The position numbers and the translations under genes are program-made. From contig NZ_CP025263.1 in assembly GCF_002843605.1 (NCBI RefSeq), forward strand, positions 2,633,501-2,697,500: DNA of 64,000 bases, written 5' to 3'. This DNA comes from Pseudomonas sp. S09G 359. GTDB lineage: Bacteria > Pseudomonadota > Gammaproteobacteria > Pseudomonadales > Pseudomonadaceae. This document shows, in pieces, positions 42,079-50,560 of this stretch. The notes below the pieces were generated by a model. That model did not search any database. It was not told the DNA's origin and saw only the letters and a list, made by a program, of their open reading frames with translations. The stretch's first letter is position 1. Each line of letters begins with the position of its first letter.

Positions 42079-43161
42079 TTAGGCCACTTGTTTGGCCTGC
42101 TCGCGCTCTGCGATCAACTGGCGGGTGAGCGGAATCAGCTTCTTGCCGTAATCGATCGCATCATTGAGCGGATCAAAGCCACGGATCAGGAAGGTGGTAA
42201 TCCCCAGATCGTAATAATCCACCAGCGCTTCAGCCACTTGCTCGGCCGTGCCCACCAGCGATGTCGAGTTACCTTGCGCGCCCAGCAAACCGGCAATCCC
42301 GGTCCATAAACGCTTGTCCAACCGCGAGCCCTGCGCCGCCGCCGCCAGCAACCGGCGTGAGCCTTCATTCGGCGGTTCACGCCGTACAAAACCGTTCTTC
42401 TCGGCCAGCGCGGTGGCTTGCTGCAGGATGCTGTCCGCGCGCGCCCACGCCAGTTCTTCGGTCTCGGCGAGAATCGGCCGCAGCGACAAACTGAAGCGAA
42501 TCGTGCGCCCGTGCTTGGCCGCCTCGGCGCGCACCTGGGTCACGATTTCGCGTACCTGCTCATAGGTTTCGCCCCACAGCGCATACACGTCGGCGTGTTT
42601 GCCCGCCACTTCAATCGCAGCCTTGGAAGAGCCACCGAAGTACAGCGGGATATGCGGCTGCTGCGGCGACTTCACCGTGGAGTGCGCGCCTTCGACCTGG
42701 TAGTAGGTGCCGGCAAAATCGAACGGCTGTTCACTGGCCCATTCCTGGCGCACCACGCTCAGGTATTCGTCGGTACGCGCATAGCGTTCGTCCTTGCCGA
42801 TATGGCTGCCATCGGCGCGCAGTTCACGGTCATCGCCGCCGGTGATGATATGCACGGCGGTGCGCCCGCCGTTGAACACATCCAGGGTGGCAAACTGACG
42901 TGCAGCCAGGGTGGGCTGGGCAAAACCTGGGCGGTGGGCGATCAGAAACTGCAGCTTCCGGGTCACGCTGGCGGCATGGGAGGCGATCAGCGTGCTGTCC
43001 GGGCTGTTGGAGTGGAAGGCCACCAGGGCGCGGTCGAAACCGGCTTCTTCGTGGGCGCGGGCCACGGTTTCCACGTAGTCCGGTTGCAGGGTAGGGCCGC
43101 TGCGCGGGTGGATCTCGGAAGCGTGGTGGCCGCCGATGTAGCCGATGAATTCAATGCTCAT
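42079..43161 (-). CDS. SsuD-like LLM flavin monooxygenase (alkanesulfonate type)
   Basis: A 360-aa FMNH2-dependent enzyme of the SsuD/MsuD/SfnG group: EFIGYIGGHHASEIHP at the start, FLIAHRPGF, GRTAVHIITGGDDRELR, RTDEYLSVVRQEW, YFGGSSKAAIEVAGKHADVYALWGE in parts, and SLVGTAEQVAEALVDYYDLG. It converts alkanesulfonates or related sulfones to aldehyde plus sulfite. It is divergent from the ssuC/ssuB-like genes, as in a split ssu locus. No SsuE-type flavin reductase is in the window, so FMNH2 must come from elsewhere. The leader has both shared motifs. Confidence 0.88.
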   Translation of the reverse strand: MSIEFIGYIGGHHASEIHPRSGPTLQPDYVETVARAHEEAGFDRALVAFHSNSPDSTLIASHAASVTRKLQFLIAHRPGFAQPTLAARQFATLDVFNGGRTAVHIITGGDDRELRADGSHIGKDERYARTDEYLSVVRQEWASEQPFDFAGTYYQVEGAHSTVKSPQQPHIPLYFGGSSKAAIEVAGKHADVYALWGETYEQVREIVTQVRAEAAKHGRTIRFSLSLRPILAETEELAWARADSILQQATALAEKNGFVRREPPNEGSRRLLAAAAQGSRLDKRLWTGIAGLLGAQGNSTSLVGTAEQVAEALVDYYDLGITTFLIRGFDPLNDAIDYGKKLIPLTRQLIAEREQAKQVA

Positions 43162-43191
43162 GGTCTGTCCTTATCGTGTTCGCGGTTAACA

Positions 43192-43213
43192 CCTCCGCCG
43201 GGCAAGGGGTCGG
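43192..43213 (-). promoter_or_regulatory. Shared 22-nt leader element, copy 4
   Basis: In gene sense CCGACCCCTTGCCC then GGCGGAGG, followed by TAACC, 30 nt before the ATG of the SsuD-like gene. Confidence 0.55.
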
Positions 43214-43249
43214 TTATTCGCGTCCAAAGTAGGGGCAGGGCCAGGGCCT

Positions 43250-43283
43250 GTAAAATGCCGATTGGTTCTAACCTAATTATTAA
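43250..43283 (-). promoter_or_regulatory. AT-rich 34-bp sulfur-island upstream motif, copy 4
   Basis: In gene sense TTAATAATTAGGTTAGAACC then AATCGG-CATTTTAC, about 90 bp before the ATG of the SsuD-like gene. Confidence 0.55.
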
Positions 43284-43335
43284 AAAGTAGAATCATGTAT
43301 TTGCCTGTGTATCAGTAATTTGCATGTTGAATGCA

Positions 43336-43366
43336 TTAGGTTATTCCTATAAAGACTTTCACTGCG
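43336..43366 (+). promoter_or_regulatory. AT-rich sulfur-island upstream motif, copy 5
   Basis: TTAGGTTATTCCTATAAAG then ACTTTCACTGCGG, 69 bp before the ATG at 43435. It shares TTAGGTTA with copy 4 and the ACTT(T/C)CAC end with copy 2. Its TTATTCC half resembles enteric CysB sites. Confidence 0.5.
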
Positions 43367-43434
43367 GTTTTTTATGCGCTTAGCATCAAACCATAACGGC
43401 GCTCCCGGCCGTGTCTTTTGAGAAAGGAAGCCTG

Positions 43435-44256
43435 ATGTCCGAGACGTTCTCCATCAATAAAGCCGAGAGCCGCCCGAGCGCGGTGCGCAACTGGCGCACC
43501 CCGGACGTGCTGCTGCGGCTGGCCAGCCCCATCGTCCTGTTGCTGCTGTGGGAGCTGGCTTCGCAACTGGGCTGGATTCCTTCACGGGTGATCGCCGCGC
43601 CTTCGCAGATCGGCGGCACCTTGTGGGCGATGATCGTGTCCGGGGAGCTGGGCAAGCACCTGCTGGTGTCCCTGCAACGCGCGTTGTTCGGCTTGAGTAT
43701 CGGCGTCAGCCTCGGCGTGGTGGCGGCGTTGATCAGCGGCCTGTCGAGGCGCGGCGAGGTGATCCTCGATTCGCCGATGCAGATGCTGCGCACCATCCCG
43801 TCCCTGGCCCTGGTGCCGCTGTTTATCCTGTGGTTCGGCATCGGCGAGTTCACCAAGATCGCGCTGATCGTGACCGGCACCACCTTCCCGGTGTACCTCA
43901 ACCTGTTCGCCGGCATCCGCAATATAGACCCCAAGCTGATCGAGGCGGCCAACACCCTCGGCCTCAACCGCCGCGAGCTGATCTGGCATGTGATCCTGCC
44001 GGGTTCATTGCCATCGTTTTTTGTCGGCCTGCGCTATGCCCTGGGCATCTCGTGGTTGGCCCTGGTGTTTGTCGAGCAGATCAACACCACCGCCGGCATT
44101 GGCTTCCTGGCCAGTGATGCGCGCGACTTTATGCGCACCGACGTCATCGTGATCTGCCTGCTGATCTACAGCGTGCTCGGCCTGTTGATCGACGGCCTGA
44201 TCCGCACCCTCGAACGCTTCGCCCTGGCCTGGCGCCCATCTTTTGTGAGGAACTGA
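43435..44256 (+). CDS. SsuC-like ABC permease
   Basis: A 273-aa inner-membrane permease of the sulfonate/taurine/nitrate class. ATG at 43435 follows AGAAAGGAAG; the longer GTG frame to 43411 is unlikely. About six helices are seen, and the cytoplasmic loop EAANTLGLNRRELIWHVILPGSLP is the standard site that docks the ATPase. It should work with the ATPase 1 bp downstream and with the binding protein at 30097-31071, as no other binding-protein gene is adjacent. Confidence 0.9.
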   Translation: MSETFSINKAESRPSAVRNWRTPDVLLRLASPIVLLLLWELASQLGWIPSRVIAAPSQIGGTLWAMIVSGELGKHLLVSLQRALFGLSIGVSLGVVAALISGLSRRGEVILDSPMQMLRTIPSLALVPLFILWFGIGEFTKIALIVTGTTFPVYLNLFAGIRNIDPKLIEAANTLGLNRRELIWHVILPGSLPSFFVGLRYALGISWLALVFVEQINTTAGIGFLASDARDFMRTDVIVICLLIYSVLGLLIDGLIRTLERFALAWRPSFVRN

Positions 44257-44257
44257 T

Positions 44258-45016
44258 ATGCCTATGAGTGAAGCGCCGGTGCAGCTGCGTAACGTGGTGC
44301 GCCAGTTTGGCCAACAACGGGTCATCGATGGCCTGGACCTGGACATCGCCCCCGGCGAGTTCGTGGCCTTGCTCGGGGCCAGCGGTTCGGGCAAGACCAC
44401 CTTGCTGCGCAGCCTGGCTGGGTTGGACAGCATCGACAGCGGCCAACTGCGCGTGCCCACGGCGCGGGCAGCGGTGTTTCAGGAGCCGCGCCTGATGCCG
44501 TGGAAGCGCGCCTGGAAAAACGTGATTCTCGGCCTGCGGGTTCCCGACGCGAAAAACCGCGCGGTGCAAGCCTTGACCGAAGTCGGCCTGGCGCACCGCC
44601 TGGACGCTTACCCGGCAACCCTTTCCGGCGGCGAGGCGCAGCGCGTGGCCCTGGCTCGCGGCCTGGTGCGCGAGCCCAAGCTGCTGCTGTTGGACGAGCC
44701 TTTCGCCGCCCTCGACGCCTTGACCCGCATCAAGATGCACCGACTGATCATTGAACTGTGGCGCAAGCACACCCTGGCGGTGTTGTTGGTGACCCACGAT
44801 GTGGATGAGGCGATCCTGCTGGCCGACCGCGTGATCGTGTTGGCCGATGGCAAGATCGCCGAGCAACTGCGCATTGATCTGCCCCGAGCACGGGACACCG
44901 GCCAGGAGGGGTTCCAGGCTATCCGCGCACGCCTGCTGGGCCTGCTCGGTGTGGCGGTGGAGACCCCGAACGTACGGCCGGCGGCGACCAATCTGCGGCG
45001 CGTGGCCCAGGGCTGA
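44258..45016 (+). CDS. SsuB-like ABC transporter ATPase
   Basis: A 252-aa ATPase: Walker A LLGASGSGKTT (about residue 41), Q-loop VFQEPRLMPW, signature LSGGEAQRVALARGL, Walker B LLLLDEPFAALD, switch VTHDVDEA. The short sequence and QEPRLMPW are typical of sulfonate (SsuB/TauB) importers. It starts 1 bp after the permease stop. Confidence 0.92.
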   Translation: MPMSEAPVQLRNVVRQFGQQRVIDGLDLDIAPGEFVALLGASGSGKTTLLRSLAGLDSIDSGQLRVPTARAAVFQEPRLMPWKRAWKNVILGLRVPDAKNRAVQALTEVGLAHRLDAYPATLSGGEAQRVALARGLVREPKLLLLDEPFAALDALTRIKMHRLIIELWRKHTLAVLLVTHDVDEAILLADRVIVLADGKIAEQLRIDLPRARDTGQEGFQAIRARLLGLLGVAVETPNVRPAATNLRRVAQG

Positions 45017-45062
45017 AGCCTGACCGTCGATAACGTTGTAATTTGCCCTGGCCTGAGGTCTG

Positions 45063-45719
45063 ATGGGCGCCGAAACGGGCGCGTCAGGGTGGGGCACTAT
45101 GCGGGCAGAACTTGCGCACTATGGCGGTATTACCGTGATGATTCCGGCCGCGATCATCATTGCCGTATGGCTAAGGTATTCCAACCCTTGGGCATTGCGC
45201 GCGTGGGTCATGACCGTCGGTATTACTTATTCGATTGTTGCGTTCAGCAAGTTGTTATTCAAAGGCTGGGGCGTAGCGTTTCAATACGTGGACATCGCCG
45301 TACTTAGTGGACATGCGATGAACACGTGCCTGATGTTAACGGTGGGGTTGAGTCTGGTCGCGCGTCAGTTCAACTCGGCGCTGCGTTGGCCGGCGGCATT
45401 GGCGGGTGTATTGATCGGTGCGTGGTTCAGTGCCTATTGTGTCGCGCCTTATATCCACCCACTGAATGAAGCATTGGCCGGGGCGACACTGGGTGTACTG
45501 GCGGCCATTACGTTTTTATGGCGAATCGAACCCGCCGAGGTCAAGGTGCCCCCGGCATTCATTGGCGGCGGCCTGGTGCTCTTGCTCGCCTGCGCACTGG
45601 TGCCCAAGTACAACGCCGAAGGGCTGCTCAATCGTGTCGCGGTGAGCCTGTCCGGTGCCGAACAGGCGCATCAGGAGCCCTCCTGGCGGTTGGACGCGGC
45701 ACACAGGAAGGCTGAGTAA
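45063..45719 (+). CDS. PAP2-like membrane protein
   Basis: A 218-aa membrane protein with about five or six helices. Motifs recall the phosphatidic-acid-phosphatase type 2 family: LSGHAMNTCLM for the PSGH block and YIHPLNEALAG for the SRxxxxxHxxxD block, though the Ser-Arg and Asp are not standard, so activity is uncertain. GAGG lies close upstream of the ATG at 45063; ATG at 45099 is an alternative. In capsule loci PAP2 proteins can recycle undecaprenyl pyrophosphate; adjacency to the exopolysaccharide cluster makes this plausible. Its last 49 bp overlap the convergent 110-aa gene. Confidence 0.7.
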   Translation: MGAETGASGWGTMRAELAHYGGITVMIPAAIIIAVWLRYSNPWALRAWVMTVGITYSIVAFSKLLFKGWGVAFQYVDIAVLSGHAMNTCLMLTVGLSLVARQFNSALRWPAALAGVLIGAWFSAYCVAPYIHPLNEALAGATLGVLAAITFLWRIEPAEVKVPPAFIGGGLVLLLACALVPKYNAEGLLNRVAVSLSGAEQAHQEPSWRLDAAHRKAE

Positions 45720-46003
45720 GTCGCCAGGTCCAGCGCCAGGTTGCTTTCGACCATCAACTCCAGCAACAGCGTCTGCGCATTGAAACGCCGCACATCACCC
45801 CGGCGGTGCGCGCCCTGCATCTGCTTGAACAACGCATGGGTGATTTGCAGGGCAGAGCTGCCCTGCAGCTGGTCCAGCCAACGGCCAATGGCCTGGGTGT
45901 TGCGCTGGTACTGCGCACCCGAGGCCGGTTCGCCAAAGCCTTCGAACATCCCCGTCAGCTTTCTTAGCGCATAGCCGCGTCGCACGTCGCCCAACAGGCT
46001 CAT
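45671..46003 (-). CDS. Unknown small protein, 110 aa
   Basis: Not recognised. A soluble, mostly helical protein (MSLLGDVRRGYALRKLTGMF at the start, Gln/Leu-rich middle). It overlaps the upstream 102-aa gene by 4 bp (ATGA) and so is translationally coupled to it. The pair sits directly upstream of, and divergent to, the exopolysaccharide operon, where the related P. fluorescens capsule locus also has small unknown genes with an effect on capsule expression (from memory). A regulatory role is possible only by context. Confidence 0.65.
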   Translation of the reverse strand: MSLLGDVRRGYALRKLTGMFEGFGEPASGAQYQRNTQAIGRWLDQLQGSSALQITHALFKQMQGAHRRGDVRRFNAQTLLLELMVESNLALDLATYSAFLCAASNRQEGS

Positions 46004-46308
46004 GGGCGTTCCTCGGCGCCGGAGATATTCGCCAGCAGTTCGGCGGTCTTGACCTGCATGAATTGGCGGTCGCCGCGACTTTCCACGCACAGGCACACCG
46101 ACAATGCATCGCTGACCTGCAATTTGAAGCGCCAATCGGCGAAGACCATGGACAGCCCTGAGCAGGACTCGTCGCTGTCCAGGGAGTTGTCGGCATACAG
46201 CACATTTATGCGCTCGACAACACGGGTCGAATTATTCACCTCGACATGAATATTTCCTGAAGAAGGAAATAGGCCAATACGCTCTACCAATAACTTTGAC
46301 ATGTTCAT
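46000..46308 (-). CDS. Unknown small protein, 102 aa, divergent from the exopolysaccharide operon
   Basis: Not recognised. Start ATG at 46308 with GAAGG nine bases upstream. The sequence looks like a compact alpha/beta protein (SGNIHVEVNNSTRVVERINVLY split by turns, then CSGLSMVFADWRFKLQVSD, VCLCVES). No signal peptide, membrane helix or helix-turn-helix. First gene of a two-gene unit with the 110-aa protein. The 230-bp AT-rich gap to wzb (46309-46538) should hold divergent promoters; I see no clear sigma-factor or operator site in it. Confidence 0.65.
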   Translation of the reverse strand: MNMSKLLVERIGLFPSSGNIHVEVNNSTRVVERINVLYADNSLDSDESCSGLSMVFADWRFKLQVSDALSVCLCVESRGDRQFMQVKTAELLANISGAEERP

Positions 46309-46538
46309 GGCCGTGCCTTCGTTGTTGCATTCAAGTGGCACTTTATTATGCGAAGGTGGAAAAGTACTCGAATGTTATTTTTAGTCGGTTAATACCGTCG
46401 CTGTTATTTTTTGTCCTACGCGATAGATGGTCGATGTTTATCGGCTGTGGTCATAATCGCCCCGTCGTTAGTTGTAGAAACTTAAATAAGGTCGTCCCTT
46501 TTGCCGATGAATAAGTGTGCGGTGCGTGGGAGGTTGCC

Positions 46539-46979
46539 TTGTTCAGAAAGATACTGATTGTCTGCATCGGCAATATTTGCCGCAGCCCTACGGCGGAGTA
46601 CTTGCTGGGCGCCGCACTGGCGCCCTCCGGGATCCAGGTGAGTTCGGCCGGCTTGGCCGCCCTGCGTGACCATCCGCTGGAGCCGACGGCCGGGCAGGTA
46701 CTGCTGGAACACGGGCATGCGCCCCGCGCGCACAAGGCGCGGCAACTCGACGCCGGCGCCGTGAGCGAGGCTGACCTGATCCTGGTGATGGAGCAGCGGC
46801 ACATCGACGGCGTGCTCAACCTGGCTCCCGAGGCGCGGGGCAAGGTGTTCCTGTTGGGCAAGTGGCAGCACGACCGCGAAATCACGGACCCCTATCGCCA
46901 GGGCAAGCCTGCCTTTGTGCAGGCCTATGCATTGATCGAACAGGCCGCACAGGCCTGGGCCCAGCGCCTGGCGCGCTGA
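46539..46979 (+). CDS. wzb: Low-molecular-weight protein-tyrosine phosphatase (Wzb)
   Basis: A 146-aa phosphatase that removes phosphate from the tyrosine kinase Wzc to let polymer export cycle. The P-loop is CIGNICRS with Cys9 and Arg15, and the acid is the Asp in ITDPYRQG. The start is a TTG at 46539, chosen because GGAGG lies 5 nt before it and Met-Phe-Arg-Lys-Ile fits the family; the GTG at 46515 would add eight residues. First gene of the exopolysaccharide operon; wzc follows after 41 bp. Confidence 0.92.
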   Translation: MFRKILIVCIGNICRSPTAEYLLGAALAPSGIQVSSAGLAALRDHPLEPTAGQVLLEHGHAPRAHKARQLDAGAVSEADLILVMEQRHIDGVLNLAPEARGKVFLLGKWQHDREITDPYRQGKPAFVQAYALIEQAAQAWAQRLAR

Positions 46980-47020
46980 CGCTCCCTCTTTAAATGATTG
47001 CAAGGACGAAGACGCGATTT

Positions 47021-49240
47021 ATGTATTCACCCCAGAACGCTTCCCCGGACACCCCCCACCGTGACGAGATCGATGTGCTCGGCATGCTCGGCACGCTGAT
47101 CGATCACAAATGGCTGATCGCAGGGGTTACTGGCACCTGCATGCTGATCGGCGCGGCCTACGCGATCCTGGCGGCGCCGGTGTTCCAGGCGAATGCGTTG
47201 ATCCAGGTGGAACCGAAGAAGAATGACATGCTCGGCTTCTCCGACGTCAGCAGCCTGCTGGGCAAGGAGTCGCCGGCGGTGACCGAGATCGAACTGATCA
47301 AGTCACGCACCATTATCGGCAAGACCGTCGATACCCTGGCGCTGGATATCACCATTACCCCACAGCATTTTCCGTTGATCGGTGGCTTCCTCGCGCGGCG
47401 TTACGTGCCTGAACACAGCGGCGATATCGCGCCGCCGCTGCTGGGTTTCAGTCGATGGTCGGCGGGTGGCGAGCGCCTGGTGTTAAGCACATTGAATCTG
47501 CCGGCTGCGCTGCTCGGTACCTCTCTGGTGCTGGTGGCGGGCGAGGGCCAGGCTTACGGTTTGTTTGACGAAGATGGCCAGCAGATCGCTGCGGGCCATG
47601 TTGGCGAGCCATTTGCCGCGAACGGCGTCGAGGTGTTGATCAAGGAGCTGCGGGCCAACCCTGGCGCGCATTTCAAGATCGTGCGCAAGCCGCGCCTGGA
47701 TGCAGTGGCGGACTATCAGGACCTGCTCACCGTGATCGAGCGCGGCAAGGAGTCGGGGATCATCAGCCTTTCCCTGGAAAGCACGCGACCGGCCCTGGCG
47801 GTGCGCACGCTGACGGAAATTTCCAACCTCTATGTAAAGCAGAACGTCGACCGCACCTCGGCCGAAGCAGCGCAGAGCCTGTCGTTCCTCAACGACCAGT
47901 TGCCCCAGGTGCGGCGCGACCTGGAAAAGGCCGAGAACGCCCTGAACCGCTTTCAGACCCGCAGCAAATCCATCGACATCAGCCTGGAAGCCAAGGCGGT
48001 GCTCGACCAGGTGGTGGCCTTGGACACGGGTATCTCCGAACTCAAGCTGCAACAGGCCGAGATGGATCGCAAGTTCACGCCCCAGCACCCGGCTTACCGT
48101 GCATTACTGGCAAAACTGGCTGAATTGAATGCCAAGCAGGCGCAGATGACCAAGCGTGTCGAGGGCCTGCCGAGCACCCAGCAGGAGTTGCTCAGCCTGA
48201 CCCGCGACGTGCAGGTGGGCACCGAGATCTACACCCAGTTGCTCAACCGTTCCCAGGAGCTGGACGTGATGCGTGCGGGCACCGTGGGCAACGTGCGCCT
48301 GATCGACAGCGCCGACGCCAACCTGAGTAAACCGGTGGAGCCGCGCAAGGTGATTGTGGTGCTGCTGGCGATGCTGCTCGGTGGCATGTTTTCGGTGGGC
48401 CTGGTGCTGGTGCGCAGCCTGCTCAACCGTGGCGTGGAAACCCCGGATGACATCGAGAAACTCGGCCTGCCGGTGTATGCGTCGATTCCGTTCAGCCTGT
48501 TGCAAAAGTCCGAGGAGATCAACGCTGCCAAATCTCGCTCCAGCGCACCGACGCTGTTGGCCATCAATCACCCCCATGACCTGGTGATGGAGGCCATGCG
48601 CAGCCTGCGCACCAGCCTGCATTTCGCCATGCTCGAGTCGAAGAACAACCGGCTGATGATCACCGGCCCGAGTCCCGAGGTGGGCAAGACGTTTGTCTCG
48701 GCCAACCTGGCGGCCATCGTCGCGCAGTCGGGCCAGCGCGTGCTGCTGATCGATGCCGATATGCGCAAGGGCTACCTGCACAAGATGCTCGGCCAGGCGG
48801 TGGAAGCCGGGCTGTCCGACCTGCTGGTCAAGCGCTGCGACCTGCAGGAAGCGATTCACCCGACCGCGGTGGAGCGCTTCGATTTCATCGGCCGCGGGCA
48901 GATTCCGCCCAACCCGTCGGAACTGCTGATGCACCCCAATTTTGCCGCGTTGCTGGAAGAGGTCAGCGAGCGTTATGACCTGGTGATCATCGACACACCG
49001 CCGTTGCTGGCAGTGACCGACGCGGCGATTGTCGGGCGTCAGGCCGGCACCAGCTTGTTGGTTACACGTTTTGGCGTGAACTCGGCGAAGGAAATCGAGC
49101 TGACCCTGCGGCGCTTTTATCAGAACGGCATCGAGCTCAAGGGCGCGATTTTCAATGGCGTGGAGAAACGCCGGTCCGCCAGTTATGGCTATGGCGACTA
49201 CGGCTATTACAGCTACGCCTACCAGTCCGACAAGGCCTGA
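47021..49240 (+). CDS. wzc: Polysaccharide co-polymerase/tyrosine autokinase (Wzc)
   Basis: A 739-aa inner-membrane protein that controls polymer length and export. N-terminal Wzz domain with a first helix (WLIAGVTGTCMLIGAAYAIL), long periplasmic coiled coil (residues 260-400), second helix (VIVVLLAMLLGGMFSVGLVLV), and a cytoplasmic BY-kinase: Walker A GPSPEVGKT, Walker A' VLLIDADMRKG, Walker B LVIIDTPPLL. The tail SASYGYGDYGYYSYAYQ is the autophosphorylated tyrosine cluster. It is the partner of Wzb and Wza (61138). ATG at 47021 is preferred to 46994, which has no ribosome binding site. Confidence 0.94.
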   Translation: MYSPQNASPDTPHRDEIDVLGMLGTLIDHKWLIAGVTGTCMLIGAAYAILAAPVFQANALIQVEPKKNDMLGFSDVSSLLGKESPAVTEIELIKSRTIIGKTVDTLALDITITPQHFPLIGGFLARRYVPEHSGDIAPPLLGFSRWSAGGERLVLSTLNLPAALLGTSLVLVAGEGQAYGLFDEDGQQIAAGHVGEPFAANGVEVLIKELRANPGAHFKIVRKPRLDAVADYQDLLTVIERGKESGIISLSLESTRPALAVRTLTEISNLYVKQNVDRTSAEAAQSLSFLNDQLPQVRRDLEKAENALNRFQTRSKSIDISLEAKAVLDQVVALDTGISELKLQQAEMDRKFTPQHPAYRALLAKLAELNAKQAQMTKRVEGLPSTQQELLSLTRDVQVGTEIYTQLLNRSQELDVMRAGTVGNVRLIDSADANLSKPVEPRKVIVVLLAMLLGGMFSVGLVLVRSLLNRGVETPDDIEKLGLPVYASIPFSLLQKSEEINAAKSRSSAPTLLAINHPHDLVMEAMRSLRTSLHFAMLESKNNRLMITGPSPEVGKTFVSANLAAIVAQSGQRVLLIDADMRKGYLHKMLGQAVEAGLSDLLVKRCDLQEAIHPTAVERFDFIGRGQIPPNPSELLMHPNFAALLEEVSERYDLVIIDTPPLLAVTDAAIVGRQAGTSLLVTRFGVNSAKEIELTLRRFYQNGIELKGAIFNGVEKRRSASYGYGDYGYYSYAYQSDKA

Positions 49241-49246
49241 TGACCC

Positions 49247-50560
49247 ATGGATAAGGTGCTTGAAATGCCCCGGTCGTTGGCGCGCCGTTTTCGCCTCAAC
49301 GTGCTGAGCTATGGCTACACCCAACTGGTGACGCTGGCCGCGCAACTGGTGCTGGTACCGTTCTTTTTGCATGCCTGGGGCACAGGGCGCTATGCCGATT
49401 GGCTGGTACTCACCGGCATCCCGTCGATGCTCAGCCTGCTCGACCTGGGGGTGGCCCAGGCCTCTGCCACCAGCGCCACCTTGCGCGCCAGCCAGGGTGA
49501 TGTGGCGGGTGCGCGGCGCAGTGTGCAGACCGCGCTGGCCTTTACCCTGGCCGTGGTTGCGCTGGTGCTGGTGTTCGCCCTGACGTTGGGCCAGTGGCTC
49601 GATTGGGTGGCATTGCTCAAGCTCAAGACTCTGGCGCCCGAGCAGGCCAGCCTGGTGGTGCTGTTCATGTCCGGCTATTTGTGTACGCGCCTGTTGGGTG
49701 GGCCGATTGACGCCTGGTTCCGTACCATCGACCGGACCGTCGGCGGGGTCTTTATCATGGCCAACCGCAGGACCCTGGACATCGTGTTGTCCATCGGCGT
49801 GCTGCTGCTCGGTGGTTCCGAGCTGCAATTGGCCCAAGGGATGTTCTTCAGCCAGGTGCTGTTCCTGCTGCTGGTGACCCTGTTCGTACGGCGCATTTCA
49901 CCCTGGCCGTTATTGGGGCTGGCGGCGGCGTCGTGGGCTGAGTTTCGCGCTATCTGGAAACCGGCGGTGGGCAGTGCAGCGATCCCGCTGGCGCAAGCGA
50001 TTACCTTGCAAGGCGGCCTGCAAGTGCTCAACCAGATTGCCGGCCCGGCGGTGGTGGTGGGTTACACCATGGCGCGCACGCTGATGCGGCTGATCATCCA
50101 ACTGGGCATCACCTGCAGCAACGCCCTCACGCCGGAAATCTCGCGGCTGGCCGGGCGCGGCGAGTTCGAGCAGGCGCGACGGTTTACCCAGCGCGCCAGC
50201 TCGTTGGTGCTGAGCCTGTGCGTGCTGGTGTATGCCGCCGGTATCTGGGGCGGGCCGCAGGTCATCACGCTGTGGAGCCATGGCCTGGTGCAGGTCGACC
50301 GCCTGTCATTGGCACTGATCGGCGCCCATACGATCCTGAATGTGGCCTGGTTCATCCTGGCGGCGATGTTGATTTCCACCAACCGCCACACCGGTACGTC
50401 GCTGATCTACGCCTTGAGCAGCCTGGCGGCCTTGCTGCTGTGGCTGGCGTGCAAGGCACTGATCGACCCGTTGCTGGGCGCATCACTGTTGCTGGCGTTG
50501 CCGGAACTGGTGGTGCTGGTGTACCTGCGGTTGATCCGTGTCAGCGAGGTGGGCCCATGA
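49247..50560 (+). CDS. Wzx-type lipid-linked repeat-unit flippase
   Basis: A 437-aa polytopic protein with 12 or so helices, of the polysaccharide-export (MATE/MOP) class. The start region (LNVLSYGYTQLVTLAAQLVLVPFFL in parts) and GTGRYADWLVLTGIPSMLSL are typical of Wzx. It moves undecaprenyl-linked repeat units across the inner membrane. The neighbours wzc and the polymerase support this. Starts 6 bp after wzc; its last bases overlap the polymerase start (ATGA). Confidence 0.85.
   Translation: MDKVLEMPRSLARRFRLNVLSYGYTQLVTLAAQLVLVPFFLHAWGTGRYADWLVLTGIPSMLSLLDLGVAQASATSATLRASQGDVAGARRSVQTALAFTLAVVALVLVFALTLGQWLDWVALLKLKTLAPEQASLVVLFMSGYLCTRLLGGPIDAWFRTIDRTVGGVFIMANRRTLDIVLSIGVLLLGGSELQLAQGMFFSQVLFLLLVTLFVRRISPWPLLGLAAASWAEFRAIWKPAVGSAAIPLAQAITLQGGLQVLNQIAGPAVVVGYTMARTLMRLIIQLGITCSNALTPEISRLAGRGEFEQARRFTQRASSLVLSLCVLVYAAGIWGGPQVITLWSHGLVQVDRLSLALIGAHTILNVAWFILAAMLISTNRHTGTSLIYALSSLAALLLWLACKALIDPLLGASLLLALPELVVLVYLRLIRVSEVGP

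Noticed and set aside
48104..49837. Long minus-strand open frame (577 codons) across wzc and the flippase gene
   Set aside because: It is antisense to well-supported genes, rich in Gln/His/Arg from mirrored codons, and has no ribosome binding site or family match.
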